64,000 nt of DNA, from assembly GCF_001877035.1 (NCBI RefSeq), contig NZ_CP015756.1, forward strand, positions 4,207,001 to 4,271,000, written 5' to 3'. Numbering within the stretch: the first letter of the stretch is position 1; each line of letters opens with the position of its first letter. Shown piece after piece: positions 25,483 to 36,548 of the stretch. Below the pieces are notes generated by a model. The model saw nothing but the letters and a program-made list of their open reading frames with translations. It did no database searches and was not told where the DNA came from. Origin of the DNA: Clostridium estertheticum subsp. estertheticum (GTDB lineage Bacteria > Bacillota > Clostridia > Clostridiales > Clostridiaceae). The translations under genes and the position numbers were made by a program.

Positions 25483-25713
25483 TTATTTTACTATATTTAG
25501 CATTGCTATACAAAAAGTAAAACAAAGTGCAGAAACTACTGTAACTCGCGCTAGCATTGATTCAGCTGTTTTGGTTTTGTTTTTTGCAAAAAAAGTTTCC
25601 GAAGTCCCTCCTATAAGGCCACTTAATCCATCTGTTTTACTAGGTTGCATCATAACTGAAACAATTATAGCAATTGACGATATAACCAATAAAACAATTA
25701 TTAAACTACGCAT
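25483..25713 (-). CDS. secG: SecG, preprotein translocase subunit
   Basis: 76 aa with two membrane segments (about 2-20 and 54-74) and the conserved cytoplasmic loop QPSKTDGLSGLIGGTSETFFAKNK. It is the auxiliary subunit of SecYEG that assists SecA-driven export. It follows eno, the usual position in clostridia, but a terminator at 25894-25936 and a 233-bp gap suggest its own promoter. The ribosome site is the purine-rich GGGGGTG directly before the ATG. Confidence 0.93.
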   Translation of the reverse strand: MRSLIIVLLVISSIAIIVSVMMQPSKTDGLSGLIGGTSETFFAKNKTKTAESMLARVTVVSALCFTFCIAMLNIVK

Positions 25714-25893
25714 ATATACACCCCCTGTTTATTAAATTCTTGACTATTTTAATATATTATAAGGTATCTTACAATAAAATGTAATTTATCTGCTTACTAC
25801 ACTATTATTGTAAAAAAACATAAAAATATATTTTTATCATTATAATTTTATGTTAATTCTAACACAATTTCATTTAAAAATCCACCTTAGACT

Positions 25894-25936
25894 TAATAAA
25901 AAATAAGAGCATAGCCGTAAAGACTATACTCCTATT
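25894..25936 (-). terminator. terminator after eno
   Basis: Minus strand: AATAGGAGTATAG, an 8-base loop, CTATGCTCTTATT with one mismatch pair, then TTTTTATTAAG. It ends the glycolytic operon 10 bp after the eno stop. Confidence 0.82.
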
Positions 25937-25946
25937 TTATTACTAA

Positions 25947-27248
<1,302 letters not shown>

Positions 27249-27397
27249 TTACCTCCAAATTTTTTATCTATGTTATTATTACCTAAGTTTAATCAATATA
27301 ATCCTAAGTTTAATAGAATTTAAACTAAACTCAGATAATATAATAGTTTGATTCAATTTTCATTTAAAATTTAATGATATTTCAGCGATCCAGTAGA

Positions 27398-28927
27398 TTA
27401 CTTAATTAAAGATTGCCCTGTCATTTCGCTAGGTACATCGAGCCCCATAACTTGTAGCATAGTAGGTGCAATGTCTGCAAGTATTCCACTCTCTCTTAAA
27501 TCTTTAATGTGATTTGACACATATGTGAATGGAACTAAGTTTGTAGTATGTGCAGTCATTGGCTTACCAGACGCGTAATCAATCATTTGCTCAGAGTTTC
27601 CATGATCTGCAGTTATAAATACAGTTCCGTCTTTACCGAGTACTGACTCAACAACTTTTCCAAGACATTCATCAACTGTTTCTATAGCCTTTTTAGCAGC
27701 TTCAAAAACTCCTGTATGACCTACCATGTCCGGATTAGCATAATTTAATATTATCATGTCATATTCATCCGTATCTAATCTTTTAAGTAACTCTGCAGTA
27801 ACCGCGCGGGCACTCATTTCTGGTTGCAAGTCATAAGTTGCGACTTTTGGAGATGGTATTAATGCTCTATCTTCATTATCATTTGGAGCCTCAACACCAC
27901 CATTAAAGAAAAACGTAATATGAGCATATTTTTCAGTTTCAGCAATTCGGAGCTGTTTCTTACCCATTTTACTAACATATTCTCCAAGTGTATTAGTGTA
28001 ACTTTCTGGTGTATATGCAACATCAACATTTTCTATAGATAGATCGTATTGAGTAGTACATACATAATTAAGATTTAATGACTCTCTTTTAAAACCATCA
28101 AATACCTTATCATTTATTGCTCGAGTTAATTCGCGAGCTCTGTCTGGTCTAAAGTTAAAGCATATTACAGTATCGTTATTACTAATAGCTGCAACTGGTT
28201 TATTATTTTCCATTATAACAGTTGGAAGAACAAATTCATCTGTCTTGTTATCATGCATAGCTTTTTTAACTGCCTCTATTGCTGATGTATCTTTCTCACC
28301 TTTAGATAGGACCATAGCATTATATGCAAGTTCCACTCTTTCCCATCTCTTATCTCTATCCATAGCATAATATCTACCACAAATAGTAGCCATTTTACCA
28401 AGACCTATTTCATTCATATATTCTTCTATTTCTGTTATGTATTTAAGTGCTGAACCTGGTTGCACATCTCTACCGTCTAAGAACGCATGAACATAAACTT
28501 TTTTAGCGCCTTTATCTTTAGCTAGCTTTATTAAAGCTTTCAAATGATCAATATGAGAGTGAACTCCTCCATCAGAAAGTAATCCTAAAAGATGAATTGA
28601 AGAATCTGCTTTTATTGCTTTATCTATTGCTTTGTTAAAAGCAACATTCTGAAAGAAGTCTCCTTCTTTGATTTCTTTTGTTATTTTTGTTAGTGCTTGA
28701 TATATAATTCTACCAGCACCTATATTTAAATGACCAACTTCTGAATTTCCCATTTGGCCTTCTGGAAGTCCTACTTCTAGTCCACTTGCAACTAATTTTG
28801 TACTTGGGTATTTCTTTATTAACCTATCATAATTCGGTTTACTTGCTGCAGCTACTGCATTTCCATCTACGGTACTTGATAATCCAAATCCATCTAAAAT
28901 CATTAACATTACCGGTTTTTTCGACAT
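27398..28927 (-). CDS. gpmI: 2,3-bisphosphoglycerate-independent phosphoglycerate mutase
   Basis: 509 aa. The alkaline-phosphatase-like fold shows LMILDGFGL (metal Asp), catalytic Ser62 in GQMGNSEVGHLNIGAGR, HAFLDGRDV, and the second metal site NYANPDMVGHTG with TADHGNSEQM. It interconverts 3- and 2-phosphoglycerate with two Mn(II), independent of the 2,3-bisphosphate cofactor. It is in line between tpiA and eno. The 142-bp gap before it contains a hairpin and a tandem repeat that extends from the tpiA stop. Confidence 0.97.
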   Translation of the reverse strand: MSKKPVMLMILDGFGLSSTVDGNAVAAASKPNYDRLIKKYPSTKLVASGLEVGLPEGQMGNSEVGHLNIGAGRIIYQALTKITKEIKEGDFFQNVAFNKAIDKAIKADSSIHLLGLLSDGGVHSHIDHLKALIKLAKDKGAKKVYVHAFLDGRDVQPGSALKYITEIEEYMNEIGLGKMATICGRYYAMDRDKRWERVELAYNAMVLSKGEKDTSAIEAVKKAMHDNKTDEFVLPTVIMENNKPVAAISNNDTVICFNFRPDRARELTRAINDKVFDGFKRESLNLNYVCTTQYDLSIENVDVAYTPESYTNTLGEYVSKMGKKQLRIAETEKYAHITFFFNGGVEAPNDNEDRALIPSPKVATYDLQPEMSARAVTAELLKRLDTDEYDMIILNYANPDMVGHTGVFEAAKKAIETVDECLGKVVESVLGKDGTVFITADHGNSEQMIDYASGKPMTAHTTNLVPFTYVSNHIKDLRESGILADIAPTMLQVMGLDVPSEMTGQSLIK

Positions 28928-28955
28928 TTATTTCCCCCCACTAATTGTTTCTAAA

Positions 28956-28981
28956 AGCAATACACATTTCTATGTATTGCT
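28956..28981. terminator. hairpin between tpiA and gpmI
   Basis: AGCAATACA and TGTATTGCT, a 9-bp stem with an 8-base loop. Followed on the minus strand only by TTTTAG, so it is more likely an mRNA processing or stability element than a full terminator inside the operon. Confidence 0.5.
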
Positions 28982-29030
28982 ATTTTTGTAATTTATTATA
29001 ATTATAATTAACCAACCAATATGGCCATTT

Positions 29031-29077
29031 ACTTTAGTAAATGAATCTACTTTAGTAGATGAATCTACTTTAGTAGT
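29031..29077. repeat. 18-bp tandem repeat overlapping the tpiA stop codon
   Basis: ACTTTAGTAAATGAATCT (29031-29048), ACTTTAGTAGATGAATCT (29049-29066), then ACTTTAGTAG, 2.6 copies of one 18-bp unit. On the minus strand each unit carries TAC-TAA in the tpiA frame, so the stop region has been duplicated behind the gene. Confidence 0.85.
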
Positions 29078-29816
29078 TTACTATTCCGGCGAAGTCTTGT
29101 GCCTTAAGGCTAGCTCCTCCGATTAAACCACCATCTATATCTGATTTAGCCATTTGTTCTTTTATAGTTGATGGTTTAACAGAACCACCATATTGAATTC
29201 TAACTTTTTCAGCTACTTCACTACCAAACATAGCTCCAACAGTTGCCCTTATAAATGCAATTGTCTCATTAGCTTGATCAGCAGTTGCAGTTTTACCTGT
29301 TCCTATAGCCCAAATTGGTTCATAAGCAATAACTAATTTTTCCACTTGCTCTTTTATAAGTCCTTCTAAATCTAATTTTACTTGACTTGCTAAAACTTTT
29401 TCTGTAATATTTCCTTCTCTATCACTAAGAGTTTCTCCTACGCAAAGTATAGGAATAATATTATGGCTATAAGCAGCTTTAAGCTTTTTGTTTACAGCTT
29501 CATCTGTCTCATTGAAATATTGTCTTCTTTCACTATGTCCAATTATAACATAATCAACGCCAATATCTTCTAACATTCCTGGAGAAATTTCGCCTGTAAA
29601 AGCACCACTTTCTTCATAAAACATATTTTGAGCTCCAACTTTTATATTTGTACCCTTAGTTGCTTTTATTACTGCATCTAAACATAAAAATGTAGGGCAA
29701 ACAACAACATCACATTTTGCATCTTTAACTAATGGCTTCATTTCCTCAATTAAAGTTACAGCCTGTGCTACAGTTTTATTCATTTTCCAATTTCCTGCAA
29801 TTATACCTTTTCTCAT
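29070..29816 (-). CDS. tpiA: triosephosphate isomerase
   Basis: 248 aa. It interconverts dihydroxyacetone phosphate and glyceraldehyde 3-phosphate. Seen: GNWKMN with the substrate Lys11, electrophile His94 in IIGHSERR, catalytic base Glu166 in [11 protein letters not shown] and phosphate loop YGGSVKP. Ribosome site AGGAGG. It lies 79 bp after pgk and is in the cggR-gapA-pgk-tpiA-gpmI-eno order. Its stop codon lies within an 18-bp tandem repeat, so the C-terminus (FAGIVNY) is normal but the 3' UTR is a recent duplication. Confidence 0.97.
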   Translation of the reverse strand: MRKGIIAGNWKMNKTVAQAVTLIEEMKPLVKDAKCDVVVCPTFLCLDAVIKATKGTNIKVGAQNMFYEESGAFTGEISPGMLEDIGVDYVIIGHSERRQYFNETDEAVNKKLKAAYSHNIIPILCVGETLSDREGNITEKVLASQVKLDLEGLIKEQVEKLVIAYEPIWAIGTGKTATADQANETIAFIRATVGAMFGSEVAEKVRIQYGGSVKPSTIKEQMAKSDIDGGLIGGASLKAQDFAGIVNY

Positions 29817-29895
29817 AAAAAAAACCTCCTAATATCTCTTTGTAATCGGTAAAACATATATATTTAAAACTTAAAAGTACCATAGTTTTATTTAA

Positions 29896-31092
29896 CTATT
29901 TGTCTGTAAGAGCTTCAATTCCTGGTAATAATTTACCTTCTAAAAATTCAAGAGATGCTCCGCCGCCTGTAGATATATGAGTCATTTTATCTCCAAATCC
30001 TAATTGATTAACAGCTGCTGCACTATCTCCACCACCTATTACAGTAGTTCCATCAACTTTTGACATAGCCTCAGCTACAGCAATTGTTCCTTTTGCGAAG
30101 TTTTTAAATTCGAATACACCCATTGGTCCATTCCAAACAATAGTCTTAGCTGTGCTTATAGCACCTTTATATATTTCACAAGTCTTAGGTCCAATATCAA
30201 GTCCCATGTAACCATCTTTAATGTTTTGATCCAGTGTAACTACTGGCTCTGCATCAGCTGAAAATTTATCTGCAACTATATGATCAACTGGTATTAAGAA
30301 TTTAATTCCTTTTGACTCAGCTTTTTGCATCATATCTTTAGCATATTCTACCTTATCTTCCTCAACTAGAGAACTTCCTACAGAATAACCACCGGCTTTT
30401 AAGAATGTATATGCCATTCCCCCACCAATTATTAGTGTATCTACTTTATCAAGTAAATTAGCAATAACAGCTATTTTATCAGATACTTTAGCTCCACCGA
30501 GTATTGCAACGAATGGTCTAACAGGACTATTTACTGCATCACCTAAGAACTTTAATTCTTTTTGAATTAAATATCCGCATACTGATGTCTTAACAAACTC
30601 AGTTACACCAACTGTAGAACAATGAGCTCTATGAGCTGTTCCAAATGCATCATTTACAAAAATATCTGCAAGAGATGCTAATTCTTTTGAAAAGTTTTCT
30701 TTGTTTTTAGTTTCTTCTTTTCTATATCTTGTATTTTCTAGTAATATAACGTCTCCATCTTTCATTTTAGATACGACAGATTTCACATTATCACTAACAA
30801 CATTTGGATCTGCTGCAAAAATCACTTCTTTATTTAACATTTCGCTTAATCTTTTAGCTACTGGTGCTAAAGAAAGTTCTGGTTTTGCCTCGCCGTTTGG
30901 CTTGCCAAGATGTGAGCATAAAATTAATCTTGCTCCATTTTTAATTAAATATTCTATTGTTGGCATTGCACCTACTAATCTATTTACATCTGTAATTTCT
31001 CCATCTTTTAATGGCACATTGAAATCACATCTTACTAAAACCTTTTTGCCCTTAACCTCAATATCCTCAATTGTTTTCTTATTAAATTTCAT
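29896..31092 (-). CDS. pgk: phosphoglycerate kinase
   Basis: 398 aa from ATG 31092. It transfers phosphate from 1,3-bisphosphoglycerate to ADP. Seen: [18 protein letters not shown], the substrate-binding [32 protein letters not shown], the hinge LGGAKVSDK and the nucleotide loop [11 protein letters not shown] start two codons earlier would leave only one base after the GAGGAG site, so ATG 31092 (spacing 7-8) is preferred. A terminator stands between gapA and pgk, so pgk and the genes after it may depend partly on read-through or their own promoter. Confidence 0.97.
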   Translation of the reverse strand: MKFNKKTIEDIEVKGKKVLVRCDFNVPLKDGEITDVNRLVGAMPTIEYLIKNGARLILCSHLGKPNGEAKPELSLAPVAKRLSEMLNKEVIFAADPNVVSDNVKSVVSKMKDGDVILLENTRYRKEETKNKENFSKELASLADIFVNDAFGTAHRAHCSTVGVTEFVKTSVCGYLIQKELKFLGDAVNSPVRPFVAILGGAKVSDKIAVIANLLDKVDTLIIGGGMAYTFLKAGGYSVGSSLVEEDKVEYAKDMMQKAESKGIKFLIPVDHIVADKFSADAEPVVTLDQNIKDGYMGLDIGPKTCEIYKGAISTAKTIVWNGPMGVFEFKNFAKGTIAVAEAMSKVDGTTVIGGGDSAAAVNQLGFGDKMTHISTGGGASLEFLEGKLLPGIEALTDK

Positions 31093-31187
31093 ACACATTC
31101 TCCTCTCACACTGTTTATATTATAAACTTTTTAACTATCAAATGTAGTATGTTCTGTGAACCATACTCATATACTGAAATAAGCAAT

Positions 31188-31227
31188 AAAAAGGCCTGGT
31201 TCCATAGACTACCTATAAAACCAGACC
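31188..31227 (-). terminator. terminator-like hairpin between gapA and pgk
   Basis: Minus strand: GGTCTGGTT, a 17-base loop, AACCAGGCC, then TTTTTATTGC. Its place inside the operon suggests partial termination or a processing signal that raises gapA mRNA relative to the downstream genes. Confidence 0.8.
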
Positions 31228-31264
31228 CTAATACTATACTTACAGTTTTATAGTAAACTAAATT

Positions 31265-32332
<1,068 letters not shown>

Positions 32333-32353
32333 TTAATAAAATCATTATATAGT

Positions 32354-33388
32354 TTACTCTCTTTTTTCTAAAATATTTATAATTTTTTGTGCAGCCGCTT
32401 CATCAATTATCAAAACAGTACTAGAACGGTTGATTTCAGTGGCAATAATTGCTCTAGCTTTATTCTTTCCTGCTGCTACTGCAATTAGTATTTTTCCATG
32501 TTTAACATCTTCATTTTTTACCATAATAGTAGGTGTGGAATAAAGTATCTCACCTAATTCATTATAATATTGACCAAATGCTTCACCTACTGCACCCAAT
32601 TCTTCAAGTTCTCTAATTTTTTTTTGTGGTATTCCCCTTTTAAGAGCCATATCTTTTGCGATACCTATACCATAAAGAAGAATATCAGCACTTCGAATTT
32701 TATCAATTATATTTTTTATTTCTTTTTCATTTAATATGGTTTCTAGTGCCGCGTTGCTTAAATTGTCAGGTACATGTAGTAATTCGTAATTTCCACCAAT
32801 TCTATCTGCTAGCCTTGCAACCAAAGTATTAGCTTGCATTTCTACATTTCTCGCCATACCACCTCTAGCTGGAAGCACCAAGATGTTTTTGTATTTATTG
32901 TTTTTAGGAAAACTATCTACAACTTCTTTCACAGTAGTTCCACCGGTCAATGCAATTATACTATTATCTTCAATGACATCCATAGCATAATTTGCTGCTG
33001 CCTTCCCTAGTTCTTTAAGAACACTTTTATCTATTTCTACATCTCCAGGAACAATTATAACTTGCTTAAGCTTCAAGTGTTTTTCAATAGATTTCTCAAT
33101 TTTAGATAATCCTTTGATTTCATGAATAAATTCCTTTAACTGATGTATAATTTCTTCTCCATCAGATGTTATAAACATACCCAATGCATTAACTTCAATT
33201 AAGTTCTGAGACTTCAGAAAATTTATTTCATTTCTTACTATTCTCTCGCTAATACACATATGATCTGATAAAATTCTACGTCCTATAGGTTGATTATAAC
33301 ATATCGTTCTTAATATATCATGCCGTTTTTCAAGAAGTTCTATCAATTCAGGCACTATTTTCTGTTCTAACTTTAAAATATTCTCCAC
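32354..33388 (-). CDS. cggR: CggR, central glycolytic gene repressor
   Basis: 344 aa, SorC/DeoR-related. The N-terminal winged helix-turn-helix (GRRILSDHMCISERIVRNEI, then LKSQNLIEV) is followed by a sugar-binding domain with IALTGGTTVKEVVDSFP, NILVLPARGGMARNVEMQANT and VAAGKNKARAIIATEI. In Bacillus, CggR represses the gapA operon and is released by fructose-1,6-bisphosphate; the same gene order here implies the same control. A good match to the known CggR operator lies between the promoter and this start, so it probably represses its own operon. Confidence 0.94.
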   Translation of the reverse strand: MENILKLEQKIVPELIELLEKRHDILRTICYNQPIGRRILSDHMCISERIVRNEINFLKSQNLIEVNALGMFITSDGEEIIHQLKEFIHEIKGLSKIEKSIEKHLKLKQVIIVPGDVEIDKSVLKELGKAAANYAMDVIEDNSIIALTGGTTVKEVVDSFPKNNKYKNILVLPARGGMARNVEMQANTLVARLADRIGGNYELLHVPDNLSNAALETILNEKEIKNIIDKIRSADILLYGIGIAKDMALKRGIPQKKIRELEELGAVGEAFGQYYNELGEILYSTPTIMVKNEDVKHGKILIAVAAGKNKARAIIATEINRSSTVLIIDEAAAQKIINILEKRE

Positions 33389-33403
33389 TTGAACACCTTT
33401 CTG

Positions 33404-33473
33404 GACTGTTTAAGTCCCAGCATATATTTTCTGCTCCCACTTACATTATAGTTGAAATGCTAACATTTTTAAA
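33404..33473 (-). promoter_or_regulatory. glycolytic operon promoter with CggR operator
   Basis: Minus strand: TTTAAA (33468-33473), 17 bp, TATAAT (33445-33450). Directly downstream is TGGGAG-N6-ATAT-N4-TGGGAC-N6-AGTC (33404-33439). This follows the published CggR operator layout CGGGAC-N6-TGTC-N4-CGGGAC-N6-TGTC in half-site spacing, with the downstream half better conserved. Bound CggR would block elongation from this promoter. Confidence 0.85.
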
Positions 33474-33484
33474 TTAGTATTTCC

Positions 33485-33511
33485 AAAAAAAATGTTAACA
33501 TTCTGTTAACA
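33485..33511 (-). terminator. terminator after rpoN
   Basis: Minus strand: TGTTAACA, 3 bases, TGTTAACA, then eight Ts. The two arms are each self-palindromic, so the site could also be bound by a protein, but the T-run supports a terminator. Confidence 0.75.
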
Positions 33512-33533
33512 GAGCTATTAAATAAACAAATTT

Positions 33534-34910
33534 TTAAAATCTTTTACGTTTATTTGAGCTTTTAATTTCAAGTTCTTCGCGATATTTTGCTACTGTTCTT
33601 CTAGAGATATTTACCCCTTCAGCATTTAACCGATTACAAATACTTTGATCAGACATTGGTTTTTTTGTATCCTCGCTCTCTACCAGTTCCTTAATGTTCT
33701 TTTTAATATTAATTGTAGATATATCCTCTCCGCCTATACCTGATGTTATTCCATTAGTAAAAAAATCTTTTATTTTAACGACTTTACCATCATTTATACT
33801 TACATATTTTTCTCTAATTGCACGGCTTATGGTAGATTCATGCATCTCTAAATTGTTAGCTATTATTTTAAGCGTCATTGGTTTTAGATATTCAACGCCT
33901 CTATCAAAATATTCCCTTTGAACTTCTAATATTTCTTCTAAAACTCTATACACAGTGTTTTTCCTTTGTTCAATACTTTTTATAAGAAACATCGCGCTAT
34001 TAAGCTTATCTTTTACATATTCTACGGCTTCTGTATCTTTTTCATCTTTAATTATTTCTTTATACAAATTATTTATATTTAATTTAGGAAGTACATCTTC
34101 ATTCATAGAAATAACATATTGATCATCAATTTTATTAATATAAGCATCCGGTACAACATATTTAACAGTCTCGCCCGTATAAAACCCTCTTGATGGTTTA
34201 GGTTCTAAATTTTTTATTATATCTCCATATTTTTGGACGTCACTTATGTTAATTTTTAATTTTTTTGCTATCTCACTATACTTATTTTCTGCGAGTAGTT
34301 CCAAATAATCATTTATTATTTTACAGATGTTTTCATCATCCATCCCTAGATTATACAATTGAATTATTAAACACTCTCTTAGATTTCTAGCTCCTATACC
34401 TTCAGGATCTAAAGATTGAAAAATTGAAAGAGCTATTTCTGCCTTTTTATTTGATATTCCAAGTTCTTTACATATGTCAGGTAGACTTGCTGATAAATAA
34501 CCCTTATCATCTAAGTTTTCTGCCATGTATTTACATATACTTAAAATATCGCTTTTCTGGGTAAGTTCACCTATTTGCTGCTTAATATAATCTTTAAGAG
34601 ATTTTTCCTCTGCAATATAGTAAAATGGAGAAACTTCATCACCATCATTCCTTGTTGCATTATTTTTTACTTTATATCCATCTTTATCAAGGTATTTAAT
34701 TATTTCTTTATAATCATTAACATCATAGTCATTACTTTTGCTGTTTTGCAAATCTTTTTCCTCTAGCACTGGATTCTCTTGCATTTCCTTATTAACATAC
34801 TGACCAAGCTCTTGTGCTGACATTTGAAGAAGTTTCACAGACATTTGCATTTCTTGCGTCATTATTAATTTTTGTTCTTGGACCAGGTTTAAGCCAAAAT
34901 TAATATTCAT
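33534..34910 (-). CDS. rpoN: RNA polymerase sigma-54 factor (RpoN/SigL)
   Basis: About 458 aa from ATG 34910. Region I is Gln/Leu-rich (LVQEQKLIMTQEMQMSVKLL), which contacts activator ATPases. An acidic region II is followed by the core-binding domain and, at the C-terminus, a helix-turn-helix (MTLKIIANNLEMHESTISRA) and the RpoN box SRRTVAKYREEL that reads the -24 element. ATG 34910 has AGGTG 9 bases upstream; an earlier ATG three codons away touches the ribosome site. No sigma-54 activator lies nearby, but the Fis-type mini-HTH at 13192 has an activator-type DNA-binding domain. Confidence 0.95.
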   Translation of the reverse strand: MNINFGLNLVQEQKLIMTQEMQMSVKLLQMSAQELGQYVNKEMQENPVLEEKDLQNSKSNDYDVNDYKEIIKYLDKDGYKVKNNATRNDGDEVSPFYYIAEEKSLKDYIKQQIGELTQKSDILSICKYMAENLDDKGYLSASLPDICKELGISNKKAEIALSIFQSLDPEGIGARNLRECLIIQLYNLGMDDENICKIINDYLELLAENKYSEIAKKLKINISDVQKYGDIIKNLEPKPSRGFYTGETVKYVVPDAYINKIDDQYVISMNEDVLPKLNINNLYKEIIKDEKDTEAVEYVKDKLNSAMFLIKSIEQRKNTVYRVLEEILEVQREYFDRGVEYLKPMTLKIIANNLEMHESTISRAIREKYVSINDGKVVKIKDFFTNGITSGIGGEDISTINIKKNIKELVESEDTKKPMSDQSICNRLNAEGVNISRRTVAKYREELEIKSSNKRKRF

Positions 34911-34993
34911 TTTATCCATCACCTCATGTAAATCATCTTATAAATATTATAACATAGAGCGAATAGATTATACCTTAAGCTAGGTCTAAAAAT

Positions 34994-35050
34994 AAAAAAA
35001 TTCAGCATATTTTCCTATCACCATAATAAATGACAGGGCAAATATGCTGA
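34994..35050 (-). terminator. terminator after trxB
   Basis: Minus strand: TCAGCATATTT, a 34-base loop, AAAATATGCTGA, then TTTTTTTATTTTT. It lies 9 bp after the trxB stop. Confidence 0.85.
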
Positions 35051-35059
35051 GTTTCTTTT

Positions 35060-35983
35060 TTATGATTTGTTTTCAATGTAATGTTCAGCATGGGTAGCCG
35101 CTATTGCACCATCTGCGGAGGCTGTAATTACTTGTCTTAATAACTTCACTCTTATGTCACCTGCTGCATATACTCCCGGTATATTAGTTCTCATATTCTC
35201 ATCAGTGATAACATCACCACGCTCATTCATAGTAATTTTCCCTTTATACAATTCAGATATTGGAAGATATCCTACGAACACAAAACATCCATCTGCTTTT
35301 AATTCACTAAGTTCACCAGTTTTAACATTTTTAAGTACTAAACTTTCTAACATTTCTTTACCTTTGGCTTCCTCAACTACGGTATCCCAAACAAACTTTA
35401 TTTTCGGGTTTTTGAAAGCTTTTTCTTGAAGTGACTTAGCAGCCCTGAGCTCACTTCTTCTATGTATTACGGTAACAGTTTTCCCAAACTTAGAAAGGTA
35501 TATAGCTTCAGATATAGCTGAATCTCCTCCTCCTAACACCGCAATGTCTAAATCTTCAAAAAAATCAGCATCACAAGTTGCACAATAAGAAACGCCCTTA
35601 CCTCTCAGTTCTGTTTCATTCTTAAACCCACTAAGTCTAGGGAACGCTCCTGATGCTATTATAATAGTCTTAGTTTTATAAGTTTTATCCTTGCATTTGA
35701 TTACTTTAATATCACCTTCAAGTTCAACTTCCAATACCTCTTCCATTGCAAATTGTGTTCCAAACTCTTCTGCTTGCTCTTTCATGCGTTTGCTGAGTGT
35801 TGCTCCTGTACAATTTTCAATGGATCCTGGGTAGTTATCAATTTCATTAGTTGTAGCTACCTGTCCACCAAACTCTGCTCTTTCTATTATTAAAGTATCC
35901 ATTCTTGATCTTGATGCATATAGCCCAGCAGATAATCCTGCAGGTCCCCCACCAATAATTATAGTATCATAAATATGTTCCAT
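35060..35983 (-). CDS. trxB: thioredoxin reductase
   Basis: 307 aa, low-molecular-weight type. FAD motif IIGGGPAGLSAGLYASR, redox-active CATC (134-137), NAD(P) motif LGGGDSAISEA and the FAD-closing GVYAAGDIR. It reduces thioredoxin with NAD(P)H. The nucleotide-binding loop continues VIHRRSELRA, with two Arg after the His, consistent with NADPH use rather than ferredoxin-dependent forms. It is monocistronic between trmL and rpoN, with its own terminator. Confidence 0.93.
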   Translation of the reverse strand: MEHIYDTIIIGGGPAGLSAGLYASRSRMDTLIIERAEFGGQVATTNEIDNYPGSIENCTGATLSKRMKEQAEEFGTQFAMEEVLEVELEGDIKVIKCKDKTYKTKTIIIASGAFPRLSGFKNETELRGKGVSYCATCDADFFEDLDIAVLGGGDSAISEAIYLSKFGKTVTVIHRRSELRAAKSLQEKAFKNPKIKFVWDTVVEEAKGKEMLESLVLKNVKTGELSELKADGCFVFVGYLPISELYKGKITMNERGDVITDENMRTNIPGVYAAGDIRVKLLRQVITASADGAIAATHAEHYIENKS

Positions 35984-36069
35984 GACTTAATCCTCCTATA
36001 TTTTCACTTTATTTAAATCCATTTTGTGTTATGTAATATATACTTACAATATAAAAATAGTTTATCTTT

Positions 36070-36537
36070 TTACCTCATGCCTTTAAACCCTATCTGTCTA
36101 AGTGCCTCATATGCAACAATAGCTACTGTGTTTGAAAGATTAAGCGACCTAGTTGTACTGCTTATCATAGGTACTTTTATACATCTCTTAGGGTCGCTAC
36201 CACGAACACTATCTGGAAGTCCTGACGACTCTCTTCCAAACACTATAAAATCTCCATCTTTATATTCTACGTCTGTGTAGAAATTCGATGCCTTTGTTGT
36301 AGAAAAATAAAAAGTTGAATTCTTATATTTTACGCGTAATTCTTCGTATGAATCGTGCAACTCTAAATCTAAATAAGGCCAATAATCTAATCCTGCTCTT
36401 TTAAGTTGTTTCTCCTCTAAACTAAATCCCAAAGGTTTTACAAGATGAAGTTTGCAATCTGTTAACACGCATGTCCTTCCTATATTACCAGTGTTTTGTG
36501 GAATTTCAGGTTGAAATAATACTATATTTAAATTCAT
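36070..36537 (-). CDS. trmL: TrmL-type tRNA (cytidine/uridine-34 2'-O-)methyltransferase, SPOUT family
   Basis: 155 aa. NIVLFQPEIPQNTGNIGRTC at the start, FGRESSGLPDSV, and IPMISSTTRSLNLSNTVAIVAYEALRQ at the end (each a SAM-binding knot motif) define the YibK/TrmL/CspR branch of SPOUT methyltransferases. The enzyme methylates the wobble nucleotide of tRNA-Leu isoacceptors in E. coli. It lies 11 bp after the MutS-like gene and is probably cotranscribed with it. Ribosome site AGGAGG. Confidence 0.9.
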   Translation of the reverse strand: MNLNIVLFQPEIPQNTGNIGRTCVLTDCKLHLVKPLGFSLEEKQLKRAGLDYWPYLDLELHDSYEELRVKYKNSTFYFSTTKASNFYTDVEYKDGDFIVFGRESSGLPDSVRGSDPKRCIKVPMISSTTRSLNLSNTVAIVAYEALRQIGFKGMR

Positions 36538-36548
36538 AATTAATCCTC

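Noticed and set aside
29031-29077. short CRISPR-like array
   Set aside because: The units are contiguous without spacers and lie on the tpiA stop codon; this is a tandem duplication.
30701-31147. 148-codon plus-strand open frame over pgk
   Set aside because: Antisense shadow of pgk, which has all its catalytic motifs on the minus strand.
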